Shown here in pieces: positions 1 to 6,941 of a stretch of 39,868 bases of DNA. A program made the translations under genes and the position numbers. This DNA is from a bacterium (GTDB taxonomy: Bacteria > UBP14 > UBA6098 > JAFGQG01). The stretch spans positions 1 to 39,868 of the forward strand of contig JAFGQG010000091.1 in assembly GCA_016935765.1 (NCBI GenBank), read 5' to 3'. The notes beneath the pieces are model-generated. The model saw only the letters and a list, made by a program, of their open reading frames with translations. It had not been told where the DNA came from and made no database searches. Position 1 is the stretch's first letter; the number at the start of each line of letters is the position of its first letter.

Positions 1-154
1 ACCATCAAATCAACCCTTGCGGTTGCCCATCTGCCCAATACAACCATCAAATCAACCCTTGCGGTTGCCCATCTGCCCAATACAACCGTCAAATCAACCC
101 TAGCGGTTGCCCATCTGCCCTATACAACCGTCAAATCAACCCTTGAGGTTGCCC
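1..154. repeat. 42-bp tandem repeat, four copies
   Basis: Four head-to-tail copies begin at 1, 43, 85 and 127, exactly 42 bp apart. The first two are identical over the unit; the third and fourth carry a few substitutions, and the fourth diverges after about 154. Each unit holds CAACC and GGTTG separated by a short loop, so it could form a small hairpin. There are no unique spacers between units. The array runs off the left edge, so the true copy number is unknown. It looks like an intergenic minisatellite upstream of the asd promoter. Confidence 0.9.
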
Positions 155-181
155 GGTCTTCACCGGCAAGCTACAAAACCA

Positions 182-209
182 TTGACATTCATTATTAATC
201 GTCTATATT
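182..209 (+). promoter_or_regulatory. Promoter candidate upstream of asd
   Basis: TTGACA at 182-187 is followed by 16 nt and TATATT at 204-209. This is a near-perfect housekeeping -35/-10 pair, about 60 nt before the asd start. The same TTGACA-N16-TATATT arrangement occurs before holA. Confidence 0.65.
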
Positions 210-268
210 AATTAAATATAGTATGTTACGTCTAAAAACCGTAAAAGGATACAGGGCAAAAAAAAACC

Positions 269-1267
269 ATGAAAGAATACAAAGTCGCAATAGTAGGAGC
301 CACGGGTCTGGTTGGCGAGAAATTTATAAGCTGCCTGGAGACCAGGAATTTCCCTGTCAGCGAGCTGTCTCTCTTCGCTTCTTTAAAATCAGAGGGGGAA
401 TTCGTCAAGTTCAGGGGCGAGAACATTCCCGTGAACATATTAAAAGAGGACTACCCGTTCGACGCCGACATCGCCTTGTTTTCCGCCGGGTCAAAAGCGA
501 GCAAGGTTTTCAGCCCGATTTTTGCCGAGAAGGGGATTTGGGTCATCGATAACAGTTCCGCCTACAGGATGGACCCGAACGTAGCGCTGGTCGTCCCCGA
601 AGTAAACTTCGAAGCTGTCAAAAGCTATCAAAGCAAAATAATCGCGAACCCGAACTGCTCCACCATTCAATTGGTTATGGTACTGGCGGCTCTTAATGAA
701 TTGTGCCCGGTTCGGCGGGTGGTGGTATCGACCTACCAGTCGGTAGCCGGTGCGGGAAAATACGCCCTCCTTGCCCTCCAGGAGCAGAGGCGGGGCGGCG
801 ATAACCTCGGACCGTTCAACCTAAAGATCATGGACAACCTCATTCCCCAGATCGGGGACTTCGATGAAAACGGCTATTGTATCGAGGAGATCAAACTGAT
901 AAAGGAAACCCAGAAGATCCTCGGCATTCCGGATTTCAAGATTACAGCCACAGTCGTCAGGGTACCGGTTCAGTACGTGCATTCGGAGTCGGTGAACATC
1001 GAATTTGACGATGAGGTCGGTATCGAGGATATCAAGCGCAAGCTGAAGTCGTTCCCGGGCATAGTCCTCTGGGATGAGGACGGCAGGGATTACCCGGTAC
1101 CTCTCGACGCGGTGAATAGGGAAGAGGTATTCGTGGGCAGGATCCGGCACGATTTTTCGCGTGAAAATGCGTTCAATCTCTGGGTAGTTGCTGATAATTT
1201 GATGAAGGGCGCGGCGCTGAACGCTGTCCAGATAGCGGAGAAGCTCGTCGAAAACGAAATAGTATAG
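269..1267 (+). CDS. asd: Aspartate-semialdehyde dehydrogenase
   Basis: NADPH-dependent reduction of aspartyl phosphate to aspartate semialdehyde, the branch point to lysine/diaminopimelate, threonine and methionine; cytoplasmic. The 332-residue product has the usual family length. The N-terminal Rossmann motif GATGLVGEKF lies at residues 10-19, the catalytic cysteine is Cys130 in NPNCSTIQ, and the active-site histidine is His238 in VQYVHSE. The ATG at 269 starts directly at the conserved KVAIVGATG strand; only weak purine-rich sequence (GGATACAGGG) precedes it, so the ribosome site is not decisive. It stands alone, with a promoter candidate upstream and a hairpin over its stop codon. Confidence 0.97.
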   Translation: MKEYKVAIVGATGLVGEKFISCLETRNFPVSELSLFASLKSEGEFVKFRGENIPVNILKEDYPFDADIALFSAGSKASKVFSPIFAEKGIWVIDNSSAYRMDPNVALVVPEVNFEAVKSYQSKIIANPNCSTIQLVMVLAALNELCPVRRVVVSTYQSVAGAGKYALLALQEQRRGGDNLGPFNLKIMDNLIPQIGDFDENGYCIEEIKLIKETQKILGIPDFKITATVVRVPVQYVHSESVNIEFDDEVGIEDIKRKLKSFPGIVLWDEDGRDYPVPLDAVNREEVFVGRIRHDFSRENAFNLWVVADNLMKGAALNAVQIAEKLVENEIV

Positions 1268-1287
1268 TATCGACTTGTTTTCGATAC
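1267..1287 (+). terminator. Hairpin at the asd stop codon
   Basis: GTATCGA (1267-1273) and TCGATAC (1281-1287) form a perfect 7-bp stem with a 7-nt loop. No T-run follows (the next bases are CCCCC), so this is at best an atypical terminator or a transcript-end stabiliser between asd and the permease gene. Confidence 0.35.
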
Positions 1288-1364
1288 CCCCCTAATAAAA
1301 CTTGCAAACACGAATTTTTTTTTGTATTTTATTATACGGAAAATCTGCTATACAGAGGTTAATT

Positions 1365-3242
1365 ATGGCATTAGAACGCAAATTGGGTTTGATGGATATA
1401 TTCTCGGTAGCTTCCGGGGCTATGATAAGCTCGGGGTTGTTCATCCTGCCGGGACTTGCGTTCGCGCATTCCGGTCCCGCAGTCGTTCTGGCGTACATCA
1501 TCGCCAGCCTTCTCGTGGTGCCGGCAGTGTTCAGTAAATCAGAGTTAACTACCGCGATGCCCAAAGCGGGTGGTATGTACTTCTTCATCGACAGGAGTTT
1601 CGGTCCGGCAGTTGGCACCCTCGGAGGATTATCAAGCTGGTTTTCGCTCAGCTTTAAAAGCGCTTTCGCTTTGCTTGGTATGAGTGCTTTCGCAATGCTT
1701 CTTTTCCCGGGCATGACAGAAATTCAATTCAAACTCGTCGCTGTCGGTTTCTGCGTTTTGTTCATGATGATTAACCTCTACAGCGTGAAACACGCGGGGC
1801 GCTTACAAAATATTATGGTTCTCGGGTTGATCGGACTACTCGTCGTCTATATCTTCTTCGGCTTCCATAACGTGAACGTTCACAGGTACGCTCCCTACAT
1901 ACCGTATGGATTTGGTTCACTCTTAGCAACGGCAGGTTTGGTATTCATCTCGTACGGTGGACTGACAAAGATCGCAAGTCTTGCCGAGGAAATAAAGGAT
2001 CCTGGCAGGAATATCCCACTGGGGATGCTGTTGTCTCTTGTTATCGTATCCATATTGTATGCGCTGGTAGTTGCGGTCACGGTGGGTTTACTTCCTGCGG
2101 AGCAGTTGGGGGTTATGAAGGACGGTCAATTTTCAGGGAGCTTAACTCCCATTTCCACCGGGGCAAGCGTCTTCATGGGTACACCCGGCTTGATAATCAT
2201 GGCAATTGCCGCGGTACTTGCCTTCGTTTCCACAGCGAATGCGGGTATCATGGCTGCCTCGAGGGGACCCCTCGCGATGAGCAGGGATGGACTGCTGCCG
2301 GGCTTCTTCTCAGATGTGCACTGTAAATACGGAACGCCCTACAAATCCATCATATTCACCAGCAGTTTCATGATATGCGTGATACTGTTCCTGGGACTCG
2401 AGAACCTCGTCAAAGTGGCTTCAACGTTTAAAATAGTACTGTTCGTCCTGGCGAACCTCTCGGTTATCGTCATGAGAGAAAGCAAAATCCCTAATTACAA
2501 GCCCAAATTCAAGTCACCGCTCTACCCCTGGATACAGATCGTGGGAATTCTCGGTTATGGATTACTTCTCTCAAAAATGGGTCCTGTTCCGCTGATCATT
2601 GCAGGCAGTTTCTTTCTCGCCGGGTTGGTCTGGTATTGGCTCTACTCACATATCAGGATCAACCGCGAGTCAGCGCTTATATATTTAATCCAACGGCTCA
2701 CTTCCAAGAAACTCACTGAGAACATACTCGGCACCGAATTGCGTGAGATACTTCGAGAGAGAGACGATCTCATCGAAGACCGGTTTGATAGGATGATACA
2801 AGATTGTAATATCCTGGACCTTAATGGACCTTTGATCTGCAACGATTTCTATAAAACAGTCGCGAAAACTGTCGCGAATAAAATGCACGTGGTTGAAGAG
2901 GATGTCTACAATTCAATGGTGGAAAGGGAGAAGGAGTCGTCCACGGTGATCTCGCCGGGTTTGGCAATTCCGCACATCATCATCGAGGGGCATAACCTTT
3001 TTGAAATTCTCGTGGTACGGTGCAAAGAGGGGATAAGGTTCCCCGGGCAAGTGAATCCAGTCAAAATCGTGTTCGCGCTGTTCGGCTCGCGTGACGAGCG
3101 GAATTTCCACTTAAAAGCGCTTGCCGCTATCGCTCAGATCGTTCAGGAACTGAACTTTGAAGAAAGGTGGCTATGCGCCCAGAACGTTACCCAGTTGAGG
3201 GATATCATACTACTGGCGCAACGGAGAAGACACTGCGTGTGA
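1365..3242 (+). CDS. APC-family amino acid permease fused to a PTS EIIA-like domain
   Basis: Predicted inner-membrane amino-acid/polyamine transporter with a cytoplasmic regulatory tail. Residues 1 to about 440 are a 12-helix APC permease: the first helix has the motif ASGAMISSGLFILPG, and a later segment reads YGGLTKIASLAEEIKDPGRN, typical of the family. After a linker, roughly residues 480-620 match the fructose/nitrogen-type PTS EIIA fold, with ESSTVISPGLAIPHI placing the phosphorylatable histidine at about His537. The start was set at ATG 1365 because AGAGG lies 6 nt upstream; an upstream TTG at 1302 would add 21 residues rich in Phe and Ile but has no ribosome site. No EI, HPr or EIIB/C gene is nearby, so the phosphate donor is unknown. 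Substrate cannot be told from sequence. Confidence 0.88.
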   Translation: MALERKLGLMDIFSVASGAMISSGLFILPGLAFAHSGPAVVLAYIIASLLVVPAVFSKSELTTAMPKAGGMYFFIDRSFGPAVGTLGGLSSWFSLSFKSAFALLGMSAFAMLLFPGMTEIQFKLVAVGFCVLFMMINLYSVKHAGRLQNIMVLGLIGLLVVYIFFGFHNVNVHRYAPYIPYGFGSLLATAGLVFISYGGLTKIASLAEEIKDPGRNIPLGMLLSLVIVSILYALVVAVTVGLLPAEQLGVMKDGQFSGSLTPISTGASVFMGTPGLIIMAIAAVLAFVSTANAGIMAASRGPLAMSRDGLLPGFFSDVHCKYGTPYKSIIFTSSFMICVILFLGLENLVKVASTFKIVLFVLANLSVIVMRESKIPNYKPKFKSPLYPWIQIVGILGYGLLLSKMGPVPLIIAGSFFLAGLVWYWLYSHIRINRESALIYLIQRLTSKKLTENILGTELREILRERDDLIEDRFDRMIQDCNILDLNGPLICNDFYKTVAKTVANKMHVVEEDVYNSMVEREKESSTVISPGLAIPHIIIEGHNLFEILVVRCKEGIRFPGQVNPVKIVFALFGSRDERNFHLKALAAIAQIVQELNFEERWLCAQNVTQLRDIILLAQRRRHCV

Positions 3243-3270
3243 GTAAGTATAAAAACTGGATGGGGAGGGA

Positions 3271-3415
3271 AATGACAAATGACTAATGACGAATGAACCA
3301 AATCCCCCCTCCCGAAAGAACGCACTGGCGCAGTCAGTGCACTCCAACACCCACCCCTTTAAAACTTTCTTTTTTCTTCAAATGTCTTTCTCTGTGACTC
3401 AGTGTCTCTGTGGTT
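3271..3415. repeat. Intergenic degenerate repeat phrases
   Basis: The 190-bp gap between two convergent genes (3243-3432) holds no gene. It contains a degenerate ATGAC/AATGA array (3271-3296), a small inverted repeat GCACTG...CAGTGC (3322-3340), and a CTCTGTG/AGTGTCTCTGTGG phrase (3381-3415) of the kind found scattered in intergenic DNA of many uncultivated bacteria. Related CTGTG phrases recur at 37959-37984 and 39728-39743 in this window. Confidence 0.5.
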
Positions 3416-3432
3416 GGAATTTTGTACGGTTA

Positions 3433-4161
3433 TTATCTGATTACCAGTAAAATCCCTGTCACCAGTAAAATACCCCCCACTATCTTATTGAAGATTTTCT
3501 GGTTCACGCGGAGATTCAATTTGAATCCCAGGAAGGTTCCCATGATCAATGCTGGTAGGAGGAAGAGAGTGAATTTTACTTCATTCAAGGTTGTTATTCC
3601 GTTAGCAGCGTAGAGAATATTGCGCCATATCACGTCGATGAAGAAAATTGCTACCAGGGTCGCTCTGAATTTGACTTTTTCCAGTTTGCGGCTGAAGTAT
3701 ATAACAAGCGGTGGTCCGTTCGTATCGAACATTCCTCCCAGGATGCCGCCGATCAATCCGGCGAAAGCCCCCCAGACTTTGCTGATGCTGCTTGTACTTT
3801 GCTGTGGTGACCCGATCAGCAGCTTGAGAGAAAAAAGCGCAACGAAAACCCCGAAAACCCTTTTAATGAAAATGGAATCGAATCTCGCGAGGAGCTTTAT
3901 TCCAATGAAAGAACCGATTACCACAAAAATGAGGACGATTATCATCTCATCCCATTGAATTTCCTTCCGTACCTTCCAGAACAGTATTATCCCGGCGACG
4001 AACGTGGTAAGCGCTACAACAGGCACCACGAATTTGATATCGAGGAAGAGCGAAAGCAACGGAACAGAGATCAGAGACGCGGCAAAGCCTGTAAGTCCTT
4101 TCACGGTGTATGCAATGAAGATTATTATACTGGCAAGGATTATGTAAAATGTAAAATCCAT
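3433..4161 (-). CDS. TauE/SafE-family membrane permease
   Basis: Predicted inner-membrane transporter of the sulfite exporter TauE/SafE (formerly DUF81) family, which moves sulfonates, sulfite or other small organic anions. The 242-residue product has about eight hydrophobic helices in two inverted halves, each beginning with a glycine-rich segment: VKGLTGFAASLISVPLL near residue 20 and GLIGGILGGMFDTNGPPLVI near residue 140, the family signature. ATG at 4161 is used; no clear Shine-Dalgarno precedes it. It is a single gene, convergent with the permease-EIIA gene. No sulfur-metabolism neighbour helps to name the substrate. Confidence 0.85.
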   Translation of the reverse strand: MDFTFYIILASIIIFIAYTVKGLTGFAASLISVPLLSLFLDIKFVVPVVALTTFVAGIILFWKVRKEIQWDEMIIVLIFVVIGSFIGIKLLARFDSIFIKRVFGVFVALFSLKLLIGSPQQSTSSISKVWGAFAGLIGGILGGMFDTNGPPLVIYFSRKLEKVKFRATLVAIFFIDVIWRNILYAANGITTLNEVKFTLFLLPALIMGTFLGFKLNLRVNQKIFNKIVGGILLVTGILLVIR

Positions 4162-4224
4162 AAATGATAAATAAATAACATAATCTCTGAATGTAAAACC
4201 AAATCTGAATTGAACGAAAAAAAT

Positions 4225-4626
4225 TTAGCTAATCCAATTTTCAACCTTCAAACCCGTTACTCTTGAATATTCACGTGTATTATTTGTTATGAGGACATGT
4301 TTTAATGATAAGGCGTGTGCAGCAATTAATAAGTCCATTGCCCCAATTGAAGAACCAGCCTTCTCAAGCTTTGCCCTTATTAAGCCATATTCTCTCGCGC
4401 ACTTTTCATTGTAAGGGAGTACTTCAATCGGGGCTATGAATTCCAGTAAAGCTAACTTGTTTCTTCCAGGATTACTGCTTTTCTGAACCCCATACTCGAG
4501 TTCACTTAAGGTTATGGTGGAAATACAAATTTCTCCTATGTTGTGAGTCTGCATACGTTCCAGGACAATCACAGGTTTTTTATTGATGATATATATGCAA
4601 ATATTTGTGTCTAGCATATATTTCAC
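4225..4626 (-). CDS. vapC: VapC-type PIN-domain ribonuclease toxin
   Basis: Toxin half of a type II toxin-antitoxin pair; PIN-domain VapC proteins cut specific tRNAs or rRNA when freed from VapB. The 133-residue product begins MKYMLDTNICIYI, and acidic metal-site residues are visible as Asp6, Glu42 (in LSELEYG) and Asp98 (in GAMDLLIAAHAL), with the final TNNTREY motif near 115. The start is GTG at 4626, giving a GTGA overlap with the vapB stop, which implies translational coupling; an internal ATG at 4617 (MLDTN) is an alternative. All expected catalytic residues are present, so the toxin looks active. Confidence 0.93.
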   Translation of the reverse strand: MKYMLDTNICIYIINKKPVIVLERMQTHNIGEICISTITLSELEYGVQKSSNPGRNKLALLEFIAPIEVLPYNEKCAREYGLIRAKLEKAGSSIGAMDLLIAAHALSLKHVLITNNTREYSRVTGLKVENWIS

Positions 4627-4853
4627 TTCAATGCCTGTCTTTTTTCAAGTTCAGGTTGTACTCTGACCTCCATAAAATCATCAGTGAATTTTTCAAGACT
4701 CTTTATCATGGGAAGCCAGGGATTATCCGTTGAGATAAGAATTACTATATTGTCAATTCGCTTTACGTAAACTTCATTTCCTTTAAACCGGCAGTCTTTC
4801 GGCAATCGCACAGCCTGGCTTCCGCCATTGGCAAATAATTTTGTGGTTTTCAT
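4623..4853 (-). CDS. vapB: VapB-type antitoxin (AbrB/SpoVT fold)
   Basis: Antitoxin and DNA-binding autorepressor of the vapC product. The 76-residue protein starts MKTTKLFANGGSQAVRLPKD, the classic swapped-hairpin AbrB-type N-terminus, and ends in an acidic/hydrophobic tail (FTDDFMEV) that would wrap the toxin. The start was placed at ATG 4853 because AAGGAGG lies just upstream (about 4860-4866); the longer reading frame from 4904 would translate the operator. It overlaps vapC by 4 nt. Confidence 0.9.
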   Translation of the reverse strand: MKTTKLFANGGSQAVRLPKDCRFKGNEVYVKRIDNIVILISTDNPWLPMIKSLEKFTDDFMEVRVQPELEKRQALK

Positions 4854-4867
4854 TACGACCTCCTTTA

Positions 4868-4904
4868 TATATACAAAAGTATATACTTTTCGCGGATTTG
4901 TCAA
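4868..4904 (-). promoter_or_regulatory. vapBC promoter with palindromic operator
   Basis: On the minus strand TTGACA (4904-4899) and a TATACT -10 candidate (4883-4878, 15-nt spacer) precede vapB. The -10 lies inside a perfect 16-bp palindrome AAAAGTATATACTTTT (4875-4890). A second overlapping inverted repeat, TATATAC-AAAA-GTATATA, spans 4868-4885, so three GTATATA-like half-sites are stacked. This fits autorepression by VapB/VapBC. Confidence 0.75.
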
Positions 4905-4934
4905 GGAGATTTTTTGAGATAATAGATGATACCG

Positions 4935-5792
4935 CTACAGAAACTTCCTAACCGCAAGTTTACTCCCGATTCCCCCAAAGAATATGCCGAGAATGACGAT
5001 GAGGAACAACCCGAGGTCGGACATTGACACGAACTGTGGGAGTACTATCCTTATCAATTTTTCAATCCCATAGATGATGACAGAGGCAAAGATGCCGCTC
5101 AATAATCCCTTAAGCATGCCTTCGTAGATAAATGGTCTCTGAATGAAAGTCCTGGTTGCCCCGACCAGCTCCATTATTTCGATAGTGCTTTTACGGGCGG
5201 CAATAGTGAATTTGATAGTGTTCAGGATAATAATGGTAGCAGCGATGAAAAGGAGAATGCCCCAGCTGATTTCCAGAAGCTGAAAGGTCTTTGCCATTTT
5301 TGAGATCTTGGTGGCGATTCTCCCCTCGGAAGAGATATCATCCACCTCTTCATACCCTGAAAACTCCTCTGTAAGCGCGTTTATCTCCGTTCCCCCCAGG
5401 TGTTCAGCCTTTAACCTGAGTTGAAGCGAAGCTGGAAATGGATTCTCGTCCAGGTGCTGAAGCAACTCCTCACCATACTCGACTTTGAATTTCTGGAGGG
5501 CTTTGTCCCTTGATATATAGATTACATTGTCGATCTCTGGTTTACTCTCTATCCTTTGAATCAGGTCTTGAACCCTTTTCTCATCAATGTTCTCCTTGAT
5601 GTAGATTTCGATACCGACTCTTTTTTTCAGTTTGTTCACGGAGTAGCGGAGGTTCGATGAAATGATCCCGAAGATTCCGAAAACAACCAGGGCGGTTGTT
5701 ATCGTGGTGATGGACAGAAACGTAATGAAACCACGCCTGACAAAGCTCTTAAATGCCTGGCTCAAAGCAAAAATTATATCACCGATCTTCAT
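4935..5792 (-). CDS. ftsX: Cell-division protein FtsX
   Basis: Membrane partner of the ATPase FtsE; the complex sits at the division septum and activates peptidoglycan hydrolases or their regulators. The 285-residue product has the standard layout: a short cytoplasmic N-terminus, a first helix (FITFLSITTITTALVVFGIF), a periplasmic domain of about 125 residues containing VGIEIYIKENID and NPFPASLQLRLK, then three more helices with the cytoplasmic loop IEIMELVGATRTFIQRPF that contacts FtsE. ATG 5792 is preceded by only a weak CGGAAA. It lies 240 bp downstream of ftsE on the same strand, with two hairpin repeats in the gap, unlike the usual overlapping arrangement. Confidence 0.94.
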   Translation of the reverse strand: MKIGDIIFALSQAFKSFVRRGFITFLSITTITTALVVFGIFGIISSNLRYSVNKLKKRVGIEIYIKENIDEKRVQDLIQRIESKPEIDNVIYISRDKALQKFKVEYGEELLQHLDENPFPASLQLRLKAEHLGGTEINALTEEFSGYEEVDDISSEGRIATKISKMAKTFQLLEISWGILLFIAATIIILNTIKFTIAARKSTIEIMELVGATRTFIQRPFIYEGMLKGLLSGIFASVIIYGIEKLIRIVLPQFVSMSDLGLFLIVILGIFFGGIGSKLAVRKFL

Positions 5793-5814
5793 TTTCCGGA
5801 TTCTGTTTTTTAAT

Positions 5815-5860
5815 TTTTCGATAATTTACAAGCGCAGTCTAAAGATCTGCGGCTACATTT
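5815..5860. repeat. Dispersed hairpin repeat, copy A
   Basis: The unit reads TTTTCGATAATTTACAAGCG, then CAGTCTAAAGATCTGCGGCTAC. CGCAG and CTGCG form an imperfect stem. A nearly identical copy lies 99 bp further on, and three more related copies occur at 37872, 39766 and 39844, all in the same orientation. It sits between ftsE and ftsX. Confidence 0.85.
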
Positions 5861-5912
5861 TTTCTGGTTTAGTATTCTTCCCGTTTCTGTTTTCTTAAAT
5901 TCAATTTTGTAT

Positions 5913-5959
5913 ATTTTCGATAATTTACAAGCGCAGTCTAAAGACCTGCGGCTACATTT
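5913..5959. repeat. Dispersed hairpin repeat, copy B
   Basis: Second copy of the GATAATTTACAAGCGCAG / AAGACCTGCGGCTAC unit. It differs from copy A mainly at one base (GACC for GATC). Both copies also share upstream sequence TTCTGTTTT, so the duplicated block is about 99 bp long. Confidence 0.85.
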
Positions 5960-6032
5960 CTCCGTTATTTTTTATTTTTATACATATAATGAGTCTCTAT
6001 AGGTAACCGACAAACGCGTTTTTGCTATTATT

Positions 6033-6689
6033 TCAGTTGATAATAATACCTTCCTGCAGATGCACGGTTTTAAAATTAAATTTTTCAACCAGGTTGAAAT
6101 CGTGGGTTGCCATGATAACTGCGGTACCCTGCTTATTGCACTCACTCAGCAGTTTCATAACTCCGTTTGTTGCTTCTGGATCGAGGTTGCCGGTCGGTTC
6201 ATCGGCAAGTATGAGAAGGGGGTCATTGGCAAGCGCTCTCGCGATACCGATGCGCTGCTGCTCACCTCCGGACAGTTCGTGCGGGTAGGAGTTTCGTTTA
6301 TGTGTTAATCCCACCCAGGAGAGCAGTTCATAGGCTTTTTTCTTGCGCAGTTTCCTGGGGACTTCGGTCACTCTCAGAGCGAAATGAACATTCTCGTAAG
6401 CGGTCATATCGGGGATAAGTTTGAAATCCTGGAAGACAACACCGAGTTTCCGGCGAAGGTATGGAACTTGAGACCTGGCGATAGTTTTCGAACAATATTC
6501 GGAAAATTTGATTTCCCCGACGTCAGGGAACTCCTGCAGGTAAATAAGCCGCAAGAGGGTGCTTTTCCCCGCGCCGCTTGGTCCTACAAGGAATATGAAT
6601 TCGCCCTTATCGACCTTTAAGGTGATGTCCGAAAGCGCGACCCAATCCTTCCGGTAAATCCTTCCTACTTTTTCTATTGATAGAAGCAT
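6033..6689 (-). CDS. ftsE: Cell-division ATP-binding protein FtsE
   Basis: Cytoplasmic ATPase of the FtsEX complex. The 218-residue product has Walker A GPSGAGKST (about residues 36-44), the signature LSGGEQQRIGIARAL, Walker B LILADEPTGNLD and the switch histidine in MATHD. It matches the usual FtsE length. ATG 6689 follows AAAAGGG at good spacing. A promoter candidate lies about 30-55 nt upstream, and the gene is divergent from the propeller gene at 6942. FtsE and LolD are close relatives; pairing with ftsX on the same strand and the absence of an adjacent lolC favours FtsE. Confidence 0.93.
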   Translation of the reverse strand: MLLSIEKVGRIYRKDWVALSDITLKVDKGEFIFLVGPSGAGKSTLLRLIYLQEFPDVGEIKFSEYCSKTIARSQVPYLRRKLGVVFQDFKLIPDMTAYENVHFALRVTEVPRKLRKKKAYELLSWVGLTHKRNSYPHELSGGEQQRIGIARALANDPLLILADEPTGNLDPEATNGVMKLLSECNKQGTAVIMATHDFNLVEKFNFKTVHLQEGIIIN

Positions 6690-6717
6690 CTGCCCTTTTC
6701 CGTTTAAAATTTAACAT

Positions 6718-6745
6718 AAATTAACTTTTGCAAGAACGATGTCAA
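6718..6745 (-). promoter_or_regulatory. Promoter candidate for ftsE
   Basis: On the minus strand TTGACA (6745-6740) is followed by a 16-nt spacer and TAATTT (6723-6718), about 30 nt before the ftsE start. The rest of the divergent intergenic region (6746-6941) is AT-rich with no gene seen. Confidence 0.45.
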
Positions 6746-6941
6746 TATAATAATGGAACACAAGATTGAAATATGAGCGCGGATATTCGCTGATTTCTTA
6801 TAATTCCCCTATTAAAACCAGAGAATGTTGTCTTATGAAAAAGAGTGCAGTTATCCATATATCCCTATTTTTTATTTTTTTATATTGATATTATAAGCAA
6901 CTATACTTATTTTTCACATTTGAACAATAAACCGGGAGAAT

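Noticed and set aside
1..154. CRISPR array
   Set aside because: Units are contiguous with a 42-bp period and no unique spacers, and no cas gene is near.
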